The position numbers were made by a program, and so were the translations under genes. This document shows positions 11,984-21,752 of a DNA stretch of 64,000 nt, one piece after another. The DNA lies in the NCBI GenBank assembly GCA_017354895.1, contig CP071497.1, forward strand, positions 1,550,001 to 1,614,000, in the 5' to 3' direction. The DNA is from Podospora comata (Eukaryota; Ascomycota; Sordariomycetes; Sordariales; Podosporaceae). The notes under the pieces were generated by a model. That model saw nothing but the letters and a program-made list of their open reading frames with translations, searched no databases and was not told the DNA's origin. The first letter of the stretch is position 1, and the number at the start of each line of letters is the position of its first letter.

Positions 11984-13268
11984 ATGGGAGGTATGGATCT
12001 TTGGAAATCCCCTGTATGTAGAGTTAGGCGAGGGAATGATGTACAGCGTTGGGGTCTCTGTAGGTTGAGTGCTCCAGGTTTGACTCTCTTGTACTTCATT
12101 TGTCTTAATAATGGTGTCTGATCAACAGGTGAGTTTAGGATACGGGTAAGGTCTTATGCTGACTGAAAACAGTGATAATAAACACTTTCTTTTTTATTTC
12201 TTTTTTATATGTAGTCACAGTTTGTTGTGAGCCCTTTTCTTTGCTTTCGTGTTCGCACAGATGTCTGAAGATGGGCAATACCAGGCCGTTTTCTTTGTTA
12301 TCAGGTATATGATTTCCTAGCTATGCGATGGTACCTAGTGTGGGGAATAGGTTCCATGTCAAACTTCATCACTTGCTCGGAGAAAGGAGAAGCCTCCAGT
12401 CTACTTGTTACGAGCCCCACTCCCCTTCCTCGCCTTCGAGCCGTCCTTGCCCCTGACTAGCTGCGCCTACCCCTGAGCCCCTGAACCGTCCCACTAGGGC
12501 ATCGAGGCCCAAAAATATGCACGTTACCTTTGAAAAAACAGACTCCGATCGGGAAATAAAATCAAATACCGGACAGGATGTCAAAGATGCGGGGAAGTTG
12601 AGCCTCAATCAATCATTTACACGCGGCTCTGATCATCAATATCGATGCTGTGCTACAAGACGCCCTCCTGGCCTCTTTGTGATTCGTGCGCCTCTCCCAA
12701 AACATCCAAAGTATTTCCAACACATCTCGAGCCGATCAGTCGAAAGACCACAGAACAGTGCCAAGCATTCCCTCCGTGGTGTTTGATGCTGATGGAAAAA
12801 AAGGTTGATGTTGTGAAGGGCGGGCGGTTAAATCCTCCTCTTCCGGCTGATCAAAGCCCAATTCCCAAGGACTTGGATATTTAAACAGACAGCTGGGCTC
12901 CGCCGACGGTGATTGGTGCGCATGTGACTTGTCCGGCCAACCTACCAGGTACTACCAGCTCAAACCTCCTCCTCCATACTCAACTCCACGGGCAGCGAAG
13001 GTGAGCGAGGCGTCAAGCGCGCCTGTCAAAGACATTCTGTGAAGGAGATGAGGAGAACAACCACGCAAGGCAAATATCAAGAGATTAAACTCGTGTGTTT
13101 CTTCCTGACAACGGTTCCAACTCGAGCACGGCAGATGGAGGAGATGGAAAAATCAGTGTTGAGGGACAGGTATAAAAGCTCATCATGAGGACGGGAAAGG
13201 TGAAGAAGACGTCTCAACCCATTCACCATCAACCCCCAATCCGACCGTCTTCTTTACCAAAGCCCAAG
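11984..13268. other. Intergenic region and promoter of the feruloyl esterase
   Basis: No gene seen. The stretch 12165-12240 is AT-rich. The last 130 bases are the promoter and leader of the downstream esterase. Confidence 0.5.
13171..13178 (+). promoter_or_regulatory. TATA box of the feruloyl esterase gene
   Basis: TATAAAAG lies 98 bases before the chosen ATG at 13269. An in-frame ATG at 13185 is only 7 bases downstream of it, too close to be on the normal transcript, which supports the later start. Confidence 0.7.
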
Positions 13269-14129
13269 ATGCCTCGTCGATCCAACCTCCTGACAGTCCT
13301 GTCGCTCCTGGTGCTGGGCTTGCTCGGCGCCGTGATGGCCGAACGGTCCGCAGGCTGCGGCAAGGCCAACACCATCCGAAGCCAGCAGTACACCATCACC
13401 ATCAACGGCAAGCAACGCCAGTACATCATGAAGATCCCCGACCGCTACGACAACAACTTTGCCCACAAGCTCATCTTCACCTGGCACCAGCTCGGCGGCA
13501 GCGCCCAAAAGATCGTCAACGGCGAGAACATCAACCAGGGCGGCGCTCTCCCTTACTACGGCCTCAACGCTCTCGCCAACAACACCGCCATCTTTGTCGT
13601 CCCCAACGGTCTCAACGCCGGCTGGGCCAACCAGGGCGGCGAGGACGTCACCTTCTTCGATGAGCTCGTCAAGAGAGTCGAAGCCGATCTCTGCGTGGAG
13701 ACCACCCAGCGGTTTTCCACTGGGTTCAGCTACGGCGGCGCCATGTCCTATGCTGTCGCCTGTGCCAGACCTACCATGATCCGTGCTATCGCCGTCATCT
13801 CTGGTAGCCAGTTGAGCGGCTGCAACGGAGGAAACTCCCCTGTTGCTTTCTACGGTCAGCACGGCACTTCGGATTCGGTCCTCAACGTTTCCGGCGGCAG
13901 GCAGCTGAGGGATAGGTTTGTGAAGAACAACGGGTGCACTCCCGTCAACCCTGAGCCGCAGCCCAACGGACAGAACTCGGTCAAGACGGTGTATCAGGGC
14001 TGCAGGGAAGGGTATCCTGTTACGTGGGTTATTCACCGTGGTGATCACAACCCCAGCCAGACTGATTCTGGGTCTTCGACGCCGTTTGCGCCGAGGAACA
14101 CTTGGGAGTTCTTTTCTCAGTTCTCTTGA
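13269..14129 (+). CDS. Secreted feruloyl esterase (CE1 type)
   Basis: Single exon, 286 aa. A signal peptide (MPRRSNLLTVLSLLVLGLLG, cleavage near AMA-ERS) is followed by an esterase/lipase-like alpha/beta-hydrolase of the CE1 feruloyl esterase type. Visible signs are RQYIMKIPDRYDNNFAHKL at the start of the fold, FTWHQLGGSA, the nucleophile elbow GFSYGG with S154, GQHGTSDSVLN as a likely acid region, and a late VIHRGDHNPS with the probable catalytic His. No carbohydrate-binding module follows. The enzyme should release ferulate from arabinoxylan in the medium. It heads a short stretch of secreted wall-active genes (DUF1996 protein and AA9 LPMO next door). Class assignment (type D-like) is tentative. 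Confidence 0.88.
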   Translation: MPRRSNLLTVLSLLVLGLLGAVMAERSAGCGKANTIRSQQYTITINGKQRQYIMKIPDRYDNNFAHKLIFTWHQLGGSAQKIVNGENINQGGALPYYGLNALANNTAIFVVPNGLNAGWANQGGEDVTFFDELVKRVEADLCVETTQRFSTGFSYGGAMSYAVACARPTMIRAIAVISGSQLSGCNGGNSPVAFYGQHGTSDSVLNVSGGRQLRDRFVKNNGCTPVNPEPQPNGQNSVKTVYQGCREGYPVTWVIHRGDHNPSQTDSGSSTPFAPRNTWEFFSQFS

Positions 14130-14904
14130 GTGACCGGGAGGAGAAGTGGAGGATCGCTGGAAGGTGGACAAGGCAAGAACCTGGTTGGTAGGATCAAAGG
14201 CTCAATGTACATAGGGTAGCAAAAACTAGTATCATACATATATCGACGGCGATCATTCCTATTCTGCGTTCACATACACCAGTGACGTATTATCCCGGCT
14301 AAACCATGGGCAGGAGCTAGAGCCAGCATCAATCCAACTTGGTAACCATGCCGGGCCGATGATCAACACCCAAGAATATCCCATCCTCATTCGCACCCCA
14401 CGGGAAGTGACCAAAACCTCAAGAAAGCTTGGGCGGCAAACGGCCTAGAATTGCACACCAGTTTCGGCACCCGGCTCGCGGCACTATGTCAACAACCAAT
14501 CCAGGGGGCAAAATACAACAAGATGGATATGCCGAGACCTGATGATAGACCGGAGTAGTATAGACCATACAGCCCCTATATTGAGATGCGGCAGCCGATG
14601 GGGGGCCCGTCCATACAGAAAGCTTGATTCCCCAGCTCGACACCGGTTAAGAACCCGGGCAATGTATGGAATTGACCCGATTCGAGGAGCATGGCCGACG
14701 CTGTCTTTGTGGATTTGATACCACTCGTTGGTAAATATCGCGGTGATGGCAGCGGGCTTGTATGTGAAAAGCCAGACCTACAGAAGTGCCGGTGGGTGAG
14801 TACGTAGAGTATAAAAACTGTACCTTGAGGACGCGATACCAGCAGCAAGTTTCTTTGCTCTGCTCCTCCGCAAACTTTGCTCCTCGTTTCATGCGTGAGC
14901 CAAA
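14130..14904. other. Intergenic region with TATA box
   Basis: No gene seen. TATAAAAA at 14810-14817 lies 88 bases before the next ATG and is a good core promoter for the DUF1996 gene. Confidence 0.5.
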
Positions 14905-16020
14905 ATGAAGTCCCTCGCCGCAACCCTCGTGGGTCTGATCGCGCCCGTCCAGGCCGGCCTCCGCTTCCCATGCTCAACCCTCACCATCCAACGTCTCGAC
15001 CCCGTCGTCGAGCCGGGCAACATCCCCTCCGCTCACGTCCACCACATCGTCGGTGGCAACGCCTTCAACGCCACCATGGAAGGCGACGTCGGCGAGCGAG
15101 CCACCTGCACGACCTGCCAAATGTCGGAGGACTTTTCCAATTACTGGACTGCCCACCTCTACTTCAAGCACCCGACCAACGGGTCGTACCACCGCGTGCC
15201 TGTGCTCCCCGTCCAGCCTCTGCTGGGTGGATCCCAGGGTGCGCAGGGGGGGTTGACGGTGTATTACACCCAGTTTGATCTCACGAGAGATAACCTGGGG
15301 AAGCAGAAGATTACTTCTTTTCCCCCTGTGAGGAGATCCCCTTCCTCATTACCTGCCTGATTCAGGCACTAACAATGAATGTTACTCGCCCAAGGGCTTC
15401 CGCATGACAGTAGGCACCCCGACCGAGCCCGGCAAACCCCGCGTCGGCCTCCGCTACCAATGCCTCCAAGGCCAAAACCGCGGCCGCGAACTCGACGACT
15501 TCCCCACCGGCCCCTGCAGCGGAGGCATCTTCACCACCCACCACTTCCCCGCCTGCTGGGACGGCAAAAACCTCGACTCGCCTGACCACCAGTCCCACAT
15601 GTACAACACCGTCACCCGGGACGGATTCCTCAACGCGGGGCCGTGCCCTTCTTCGCATCCGATCCGGATGCCGCAGGTTGCGTTTGAGACGGTGTGGGAC
15701 ACTACAAAGTTTAATAGCATGTGGCCGTCGGGAGGGAAGAACCCGTTTGTGTGGAGCTTTGAGGGGACGGGGGGTGGGACGCATGCAGATTATATGTTTG
15801 GGTGGAAGGGGGATAGTCTGCAGAGGGCGATGGACAAGAGTGAGTGTTTTTATGATGGGTGTGGGAGTATTCAGAAGCAGCAGATGGCGGTGGCGAATAG
15901 GTGTGCCATCAAGGAGACGGTGGTGGAACAGACGGATGGGTGTAAGTTTTCCCTCGAGTGAATGAGAGAGAGAAAAGTGCTGACGTTGTGGCAGGGATGG
16001 TGAAGCTGCCTGGTCGTTAA
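14905..16020 (+). CDS. Secreted DUF1996-domain protein (three exons, 331 aa)
   Basis: Exons 14905-15327, 15395-15941 and 15995-16020. The first intron has GTGAGG and a CACTAAC branch site; the second has GTAAGT. A signal peptide (MKSLAATLVGLIAPVQA) precedes a full DUF1996 domain. Hallmarks in order are HVHHIVGGNAFN, CTTCQMSEDFSNYWTAHLYF, GGLTVYYTQ, GFRMTVG at the exon junction, FPACWDGKNLDSPDHQSH, CPSSHPIRMPQ and HADYMFGWKGDSLQRAMD. The function of DUF1996 proteins is not established; many are secreted by wood- and plant-degrading fungi, often with WSC or CBM modules, which are absent here. The last exon is only 26 bases (ending KLPGR). It lies between a feruloyl esterase and a convergent AA9 gene. 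Confidence 0.9.
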
Positions 16021-16412
16021 GGAAGTGAGAGGGGCTGATGAGCGGGATGGATATTTGACTGACGAGGCTACTGCCTGATGTGTGTGCCCTCTGCGTCACG
16101 GTTTGATGTTTGATTGTTAGGTTATACCGAGACTGTCGTTTTGAACGCATCATTTCATATCTGGAACCTTCAGCCCACTTTGATCCTCGTGAGTCCTCGA
16201 TGAAGGTGATAAAAAAATCAATCACAACACTCAGGAGACGCACCATCGGTCTTGGATTTGAGCGTAATAACAGCCACGAACCCTTGCATTTGCGGCATGA
16301 GCTTTACATGTACACCACTCTCAAGCCAGACATCTGCTCACCAAACCGCCCCCCACTTCAACCCCTGAACTCCTGGACCCCTGGACCCCTGTCCTGACCT
16401 ACAACGACCAAT
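16021..16412. other. Convergent 3' region between DUF1996 and AA9 genes
   Basis: Shared 3' region of two convergent genes. No further gene seen. Confidence 0.5.
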
Positions 16413-17278
16413 CTAGCAAGTCTCAACCGCCGGACCAGGAGGGGTATAGCTCGTGGGCACAGGATAGTAAATGTTGATCATGATACCGGCTACCAATCAT
16501 CAGTTTCAGCCCCTCGCACATGACAATCAAAGAACAACTTACGGTCAGTAGCGCTGTAAGCCCCAGGGAACGACACCTGGTTCCTCGGGCTGTACGTCCC
16601 AGACCCGCCAGTAACAGTAATTTGCTGCCATCCCCATCAGTCTTCCCTTCCCTCCCCTTACCCACGAAGAAAACAGAGAAAACTCACCGCACAACTGATA
16701 TAAAACTGCGCCCCGCCCGCGCTCCCCGCCGAGTGCAGAGCAATATGCTCCGCCCTCAACAAATAATCCCCATTCTGCAAACACCTCGGAATCGGCACAT
16801 TAATACTCCTCGCCCCGTTGCTAGGCCAAGTCATGCTCCCTCCTAGATTCGGCCTGTCTTGATAAATCTTACTCCAGACCTTGCCGCTCCCGTCCCAGGT
16901 CGCGGCTGTTTGGCCGGCGGGAACCTTGGCGATGTAGACTGCCATCGGGCCCGGGTGGGAGATGGACGCTTTGGCGTTGTAGGCCAGGGTTGAGCCGGCG
17001 GCGACCGTGTATGTCCCGGGGGCGCCGGAGCCGGGGCGAAGCTGGTAGCAGCGGATGTCGGGGGAGTTGACGTTTGTGACGGGGCCGTTGGATTGGTAGT
17101 TGGAGGTTTGGCGGACGTATTGCCAGTCGGGGGTGTTGGCTATGCTTGGGAAGGTGTCTTGGGGAGGTTAGTTGGGTTGAAGGTTGAAGGGGGGGGGCGG
17201 ATGATGAGAAAGGGAGTTCGTACAGTGTGCCTCTGCGGCGGCGGCCGCGAGGACGGCAAGGGTGGTGGAGAGCTTCAT
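16413..17278 (-). CDS. AA9 lytic polysaccharide monooxygenase (four exons, 227 aa)
   Basis: Exons on the minus strand: 17278-17224, 17157-16688, 16624-16543 and 16489-16413. The 17-residue signal peptide (MKLSTTLAVLAAAAAEA) ends directly before H18, the N-terminal copper-brace histidine, and the first intron splits the next codon to give HYTFPS. The second copper ligand is in SISHPGPMAVY (H86); EHIALH and QFYISCAQI supply the second-sphere His/Gln and the axial Tyr. Cysteines for the usual disulfides are present. There is no CBM1, so this is a single-domain enzyme for oxidative cleavage of cellulose or related glucans outside the cell. It is convergent with the DUF1996 gene, with about 390 bases between the ends. 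Regioselectivity cannot be read from the sequence. Confidence 0.93.
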
Positions 17279-18246
17279 CTTGGGACTGACGGGCTTGAGC
17301 TTGTAGGCTGAGGGAAGAACTACGCGCAATGGGACATTTTGAGCTTCAAGAAGGCCTCTGGGGGAATAGCACCCTCCAGAGCTTTTAAGACGCAGAAAAT
17401 CGAGGTCATTTTTCATTTCACCCACTGTCAACACTCTACTCGGATATCACGCCCGCCAGTCTGAATCGGGTCTTCCCCCGTGCCCATCGTCACCGTGCGC
17501 CAAGAGACGGAGCCGCTGCCGAGCGGGTAAACAGAAAGACGGCGGATAAAAGCCATCCCCAGACCACGACAGCCAGTGGGTATATTACTCCTATAGTGAA
17601 ACTACTATGCGTTGATATGCCTTGCGTGGATGCCAAGCCATCGGAAAGCAGGCATTTGACATCCTCTGATCTGGGGTGCAGACGTTGTGATCCCTTGGTA
17701 AAAGAGTGTTTCGGCATTTGTCAACCTGTCAAATTTCTCTCTGAAACAATGCAGATTGCTTCACCCCAGACGGGCATTTTAAATTAAGGGTAGCAAAGGT
17801 TGGTGTCAGGAGGTGAAGAAGAGACAAAGATTGCTCGACTGCCGGAAGGGGTAAGGCCGTGGGTGGTTTCCCTTCTCAAGGGACAACACTCGAGAGTCTA
17901 GACAAAAGAATGTTTGCTAGCAGCATTTCCCCTCCCGAGTAAAGAGAAGCGTAGAGACTCAAATACTTCGAATAGATACTGTTCCAAAGTAAAGACATAC
18001 CAAATCATTGCAAACCTGGCTTCGCAAACATGTGTAGAAACACGCATTGTTCACTATTCAGAGCGCGATGTACGACCCTAGATGTCCACGAGGCCCTTTT
18101 CACCTACAGAACGAGGTGATTACACGGTCCACAGCATCGCGATCATACACAAACTCGTGAATCCACAAGATCCCTAGTACACCTCGGAGGGACCCTGTGA
18201 CGCAACGCCCAATGGCCATGACGAGCTAAGCCGCGTTTGGTTCAGG
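17279..18246. other. Intergenic region
   Basis: Promoter of the AA9 gene on the minus strand at the left, then about 800 bases without a supported gene. Confidence 0.45.
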
Positions 18247-19452
18247 ATGAACCACATCCATCTGATCGAGTGGAAGGACCGCGAGGCTCCCTGGAGAGAC
18301 GAGATCACGACCGAGGTTCGGAAATTCCCCCTCTTGGTGACAGAGCTGTCAGAGTGCAAGCATCACACCTGCTGCATCGTCAAACCCACCATCCTCTTTT
18401 GCGACCACTACCGGAGGGAGGCGTGGTGTCACGATGACGAGGACTTCCCGGAGGCAGATATATGGACCGACCAGCCGGTGGCATATCACAACGCAAGAAG
18501 GTCGCGACTCCCGTGAGGGGGATAGACTACAAGGGGTTCGTAGAGCAGGAGTTTCACTACCTGGGCGACCTCGCCACGGTAGGCCGCAGCAAGCAACACC
18601 GAAAGGCTGGCCGGCGGTGGTTCGACATATACCAGGAGGAGGACCACCCTGAAATCTTCAACTTTGAGGACAGCCCAATGCTGCCGCTCGAGCCCTTCCC
18701 GCTGGAGCTCGTCTACAGGCACAACCTCGAAGGCGTCGACCTGACCGCCTGGGAAGAAGAGCACAACAACACTCTCCCCGATCTGAAACCGATTTACATC
18801 GACGTGAACCACCACCCGCTCGCCAGCGAATGGTCTTGCTTCGCTAAGGAGGAACATATCGATAAAGACCATGTGCCGCACATTCAGCTGGCAAGATACG
18901 AACACGAGCTGTTTAGTCGCAAGCACGAGCTGTGGTCAATCATCATGGTGGAGATGATGGGGGGAACGGTGTCTTTAGCTCAGGCAGAAAGTTGGTGCAC
19001 AGCTTCTTGGAAAGCCACGTTGAAGACATGGAGAACAAGCCCAGGCTGCTTACCGAATGCTGGCAAAAGTATCTGTACTGGCTGCGCATGTCGCTGATGA
19101 GAGTCGAGAGGTTGCCAGCGCCCGGGCAGATTCTGACAACGGCCGAGGGCTTCACAGTAGAGCGCGATTTCCTGGACACGTGGGCATGGGGGCGAGGGAA
19201 ATCATACGAGGATGTTTACCAAGAGGTCATAGACGGGAATATGTTTCCCCAGTACTGGGACAGAGCCTTGTATGAGGTTTTCACGTACTGGGTGCAATTC
19301 AAGCGATTGAAGGCCGGCTATCGTTAACTCATCGACAAATGGATAGAAGAACAGGATGAGTTGGGACTCGAACTTGATCCATTACCGAAGTTCAATGACA
19401 TGGCAGATCTTATCGGAAACCATTGTTTCTGGGGTGGTTGGGGGATTGATTG
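18247..19452 (+). pseudogene. Decayed fungal hypothetical gene (two frameshifts and one internal stop)
   Basis: Three consecutive open blocks in three frames read as one protein: 18247-18516 (starts MNHIHLIEWKDREAPWRDE), about 18470-18980 (VRGIDYKGFVEQEFHYLGD ... HHPLASEWSCFAKEEHIDKD) and 18970-19452 (HSFLESHVEDMENKPRLL ... FWGGWGID). The breaks near 18495 and 18970 have no plausible GT-AG intron, so they look like frameshifts. The third block is cut by TAA at 19325-19327, with the frame continuing LIDKWIEEQDELGLEL after it. A CAA to TAA transition would explain the stop. No domain is recognised; the protein is acidic and Trp/His-rich. It could instead be a gene with unusual splicing, but three lesions make a pseudogene more likely. 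Confidence 0.6.
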
Positions 19453-19582
19453 ATCATCAATTGGGACCCCTGGAGTATGACGAGATGCTATATATGATCT
19501 GGCAAAGCCACTTTCCAAGTGAAAACCGAGGGGGTGGGCCCGTTATCCAGTAAATAAGAAAGATGAGGGGCACAAAAAACAT

Positions 19583-19663
19583 CGTCGCCTGCAGGATTCG
19601 AACCTACGCTCCCGAGGGAACGCCCTTAGCAGGGGCGCGCGTTAACCACTCCGCCAAAGCGAC
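19583..19663 (-). tRNA. tRNA-Ser (anticodon GCU)
   Basis: On the minus strand the acceptor arm GTCGCTT pairs with AGGCGAC, the A box reads TGGCGGAGTGG and the B box GGTTCGAATCC. The anticodon loop CTGCTAA gives GCU (codons AGC/AGU). The long variable arm GTTCCCTCGGGAGC is typical of class II serine tRNA. No intron is present. A run of six T follows the 3' end on the minus strand and should terminate RNA polymerase III. Confidence 0.95.
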
Positions 19664-19906
19664 TTCCGATCATGCCTTCCCAGGCAGAAATTAAGTCCAG
19701 ATTCGTGTTCGCTCCCCCATTCGACGCCACTTCCACTTCCTGCATGGGCTACCTATCTTGGGGGACTTCGAGATAAGCCTTGCAGCAGCAGCAGCACCCG
19801 CGAAACGGCTCGAGAGATAAGAGACCAGCCCTCTCATGTGGCTCAAATTCTTTGTCTGCCATGCCGATGGCTGTCCTTTCCCCTCTTACGCAAATTGGTA
19901 ACAATC

Positions 19907-20828
19907 ATGTCAGAAGCCCTGGCAGCTACTACTACCACCACCACCACTCCCATGCTTGATGCTGCTGACGAGGTCGAGCTGGCGAGGGTTGACGGCCTTG
20001 TCGAGCGCCTCGCCTCTGCATTCGAAGCCGGCCTGGACTTTTACGACACTTGGCTACAGAGGCAACAAGCATCAAACAGCTACCACACAAGCACCAGCAC
20101 CCACCGCTTCCACCCCGCCGCCGCCCGGGTCCGCCCGATCAAATGCGCCGTGGGCACCTCTCTTGACATGTCCAGCTACCGGATTCAGTCTACCTATCAA
20201 ATCGGCTTTACTCTCATCGGTCCCGAGTTTGCAGCCGGCGACGGTCCGTGGTGTTTTTTGTTTGTTTGTTTGTTTGTTTGTTTGTTTCAGCGTAAGGGTA
20301 GAATATCTGATCCATCCCAATCCAGATCGAACCTGCCAAACCCTCCACACCAACCTCTCCCTCCTCCAATCCAAGATACACCACCTCTGCCACACAATCA
20401 GTTCGTCCCTTGACCCTCACCACCAACCGCAACCTCTCCCTCTTCGAGAAGTTTATCTTTGCTCTGAACAAGTCCGTCTCAGCTCTGTTTCCGCCCTGAC
20501 GCAACAGTACCGCCGCATGGCAGCTGGCCGGCCTTCTCTCCCGAGAAACTTGCCTGTTCCCAGACCGAAGCGGATGTCGGCTTTGCTGGATGATTTGGAT
20601 GAGGCTGACTTGCGGTTCATGTCGGAAGAGAGGCCAATGAGCGAAGGGAGCTTTGTCACGGTGGGGGATGGGGGTGGGGTGGAGAGGGTGGTGACGGCGG
20701 AGAGCGAGGTTCCTGTTGTGGAGGTGAGGTCGAATCCGCCGTCGCCGCCGTTGACGCCCAAGGTGAGGGGGGTGGAGGGGTTCTGGAGTGGGGGTTGTGT
20801 TCAAGGGAGTGTGAAGATAGGGGGTTGA
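19907..20828 (+). CDS. Fungal-specific hypothetical protein (two exons, 279 aa)
   Basis: Exons 19907-20243 and 20326-20828 join in frame through a weak donor GTCCGT and an acceptor after CCAATCCAG, giving EFAAGD-DRTCQTLHTNL. The intron contains a (GTTT)n run at about 20258-20287. The N-terminus has a Thr run. A helical region follows (VDGLVERLASAFEAGLDFYD), then a second one (LHTNLSLLQSKIHHLCH ... EVYLCSEQVRLSSVSALTQQ). The C-terminus is proline/serine-rich and acidic. The layout matches a widespread uncharacterised ascomycete family; no function is known to me. The splice acceptor is the least certain part: TTTCAG at 20285-20290 joined to this donor leaves the conserved helical frame. Confidence 0.7.
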
Positions 20829-21752
20829 AGGGAAACAAAAAGGGTCGGGTCTTTGGCATTGGGCGTTCCGGTTTTGATTTGGTGGTTTTTGGTATACGAG
20901 CTGGGTTGTTGGGGCGGGTGGTAGGCGCTGGGGTGTGATTTTGTGATTTGTGTACTTGATCGTTCTTGTTCCAGAGTCAAATATTCAGTATTTTGACATC
21001 TCTTGTATGTAGTGAGATGCTGTCTTATGTCGTTACTAGTATTGTCCCCACAACCTGTGCCCAGAGCTCTGTCCAGAAGGCAATCTATGCTGCTATGACG
21101 CGAGAGACAGTTTGTCACATCAACTTTCGAACCCTGCAACTTGTAAGTAAGCAGCCGTCGTTCCATCTTAAATTGTGCAGCCAGGTAACTACGAGACAGT
21201 CACCTGGCCAAGGAGCGTAAATAAATCGTAGACAGGAGTGATACTTCATGTTGAGCCCGCCAAAGAATGGACTGGTTCGCGGAGAGAAGGAATGTGTCGG
21301 TCGAGCATTCGTGGACAACATTCCCTAAATATTCATTTGATAACCACTCTCTCGTTCTTAAGATTTTAATTCTCAAACATCATATTTTTCTTAATTCCCA
21401 AAGAAAAACAGTGCCGCTCGAATGTTTGATGAGTTTCAGAGAGCGACGACAGTCAAAGAGCGCACAGGCCACAACGGAGAAAAGCTGTTGCTGGCGCCGA
21501 GCCCGACCGGGATTCTCAAACAGCACTAGCGCGGCGCGCTACGCAGCCTGCAAGCTCCATCATTCAGTTGTTGCGCCTCGAGGACAGCAGCGGTCTTTTG
21601 TCCGCCAGCCAAACGAAACTTTCCCTTCTACAGCAAACCCAACTCCCCAGCACTCTCCTGCTGCTCACACCGCGCAGCTTGTCTCTGGCGATTCGCCGCC
21701 TCAGCAGCATCCGAATTGCCAGATAACCAATTGCGAATTCCGAATTCCCACC
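20829..21752. other. Intergenic region and SPT5 promoter
   Basis: About 0.9 kb without a supported gene. The last 150 bases, ending ATTCCCACC before the ATG, are probably the SPT5 leader. Confidence 0.5.

Noticed and set aside
13254-14171. Open frame of 305 codons opposite the feruloyl esterase
   Set aside because: Low-complexity antisense frame caused by GC-rich third positions; no start context or domain.
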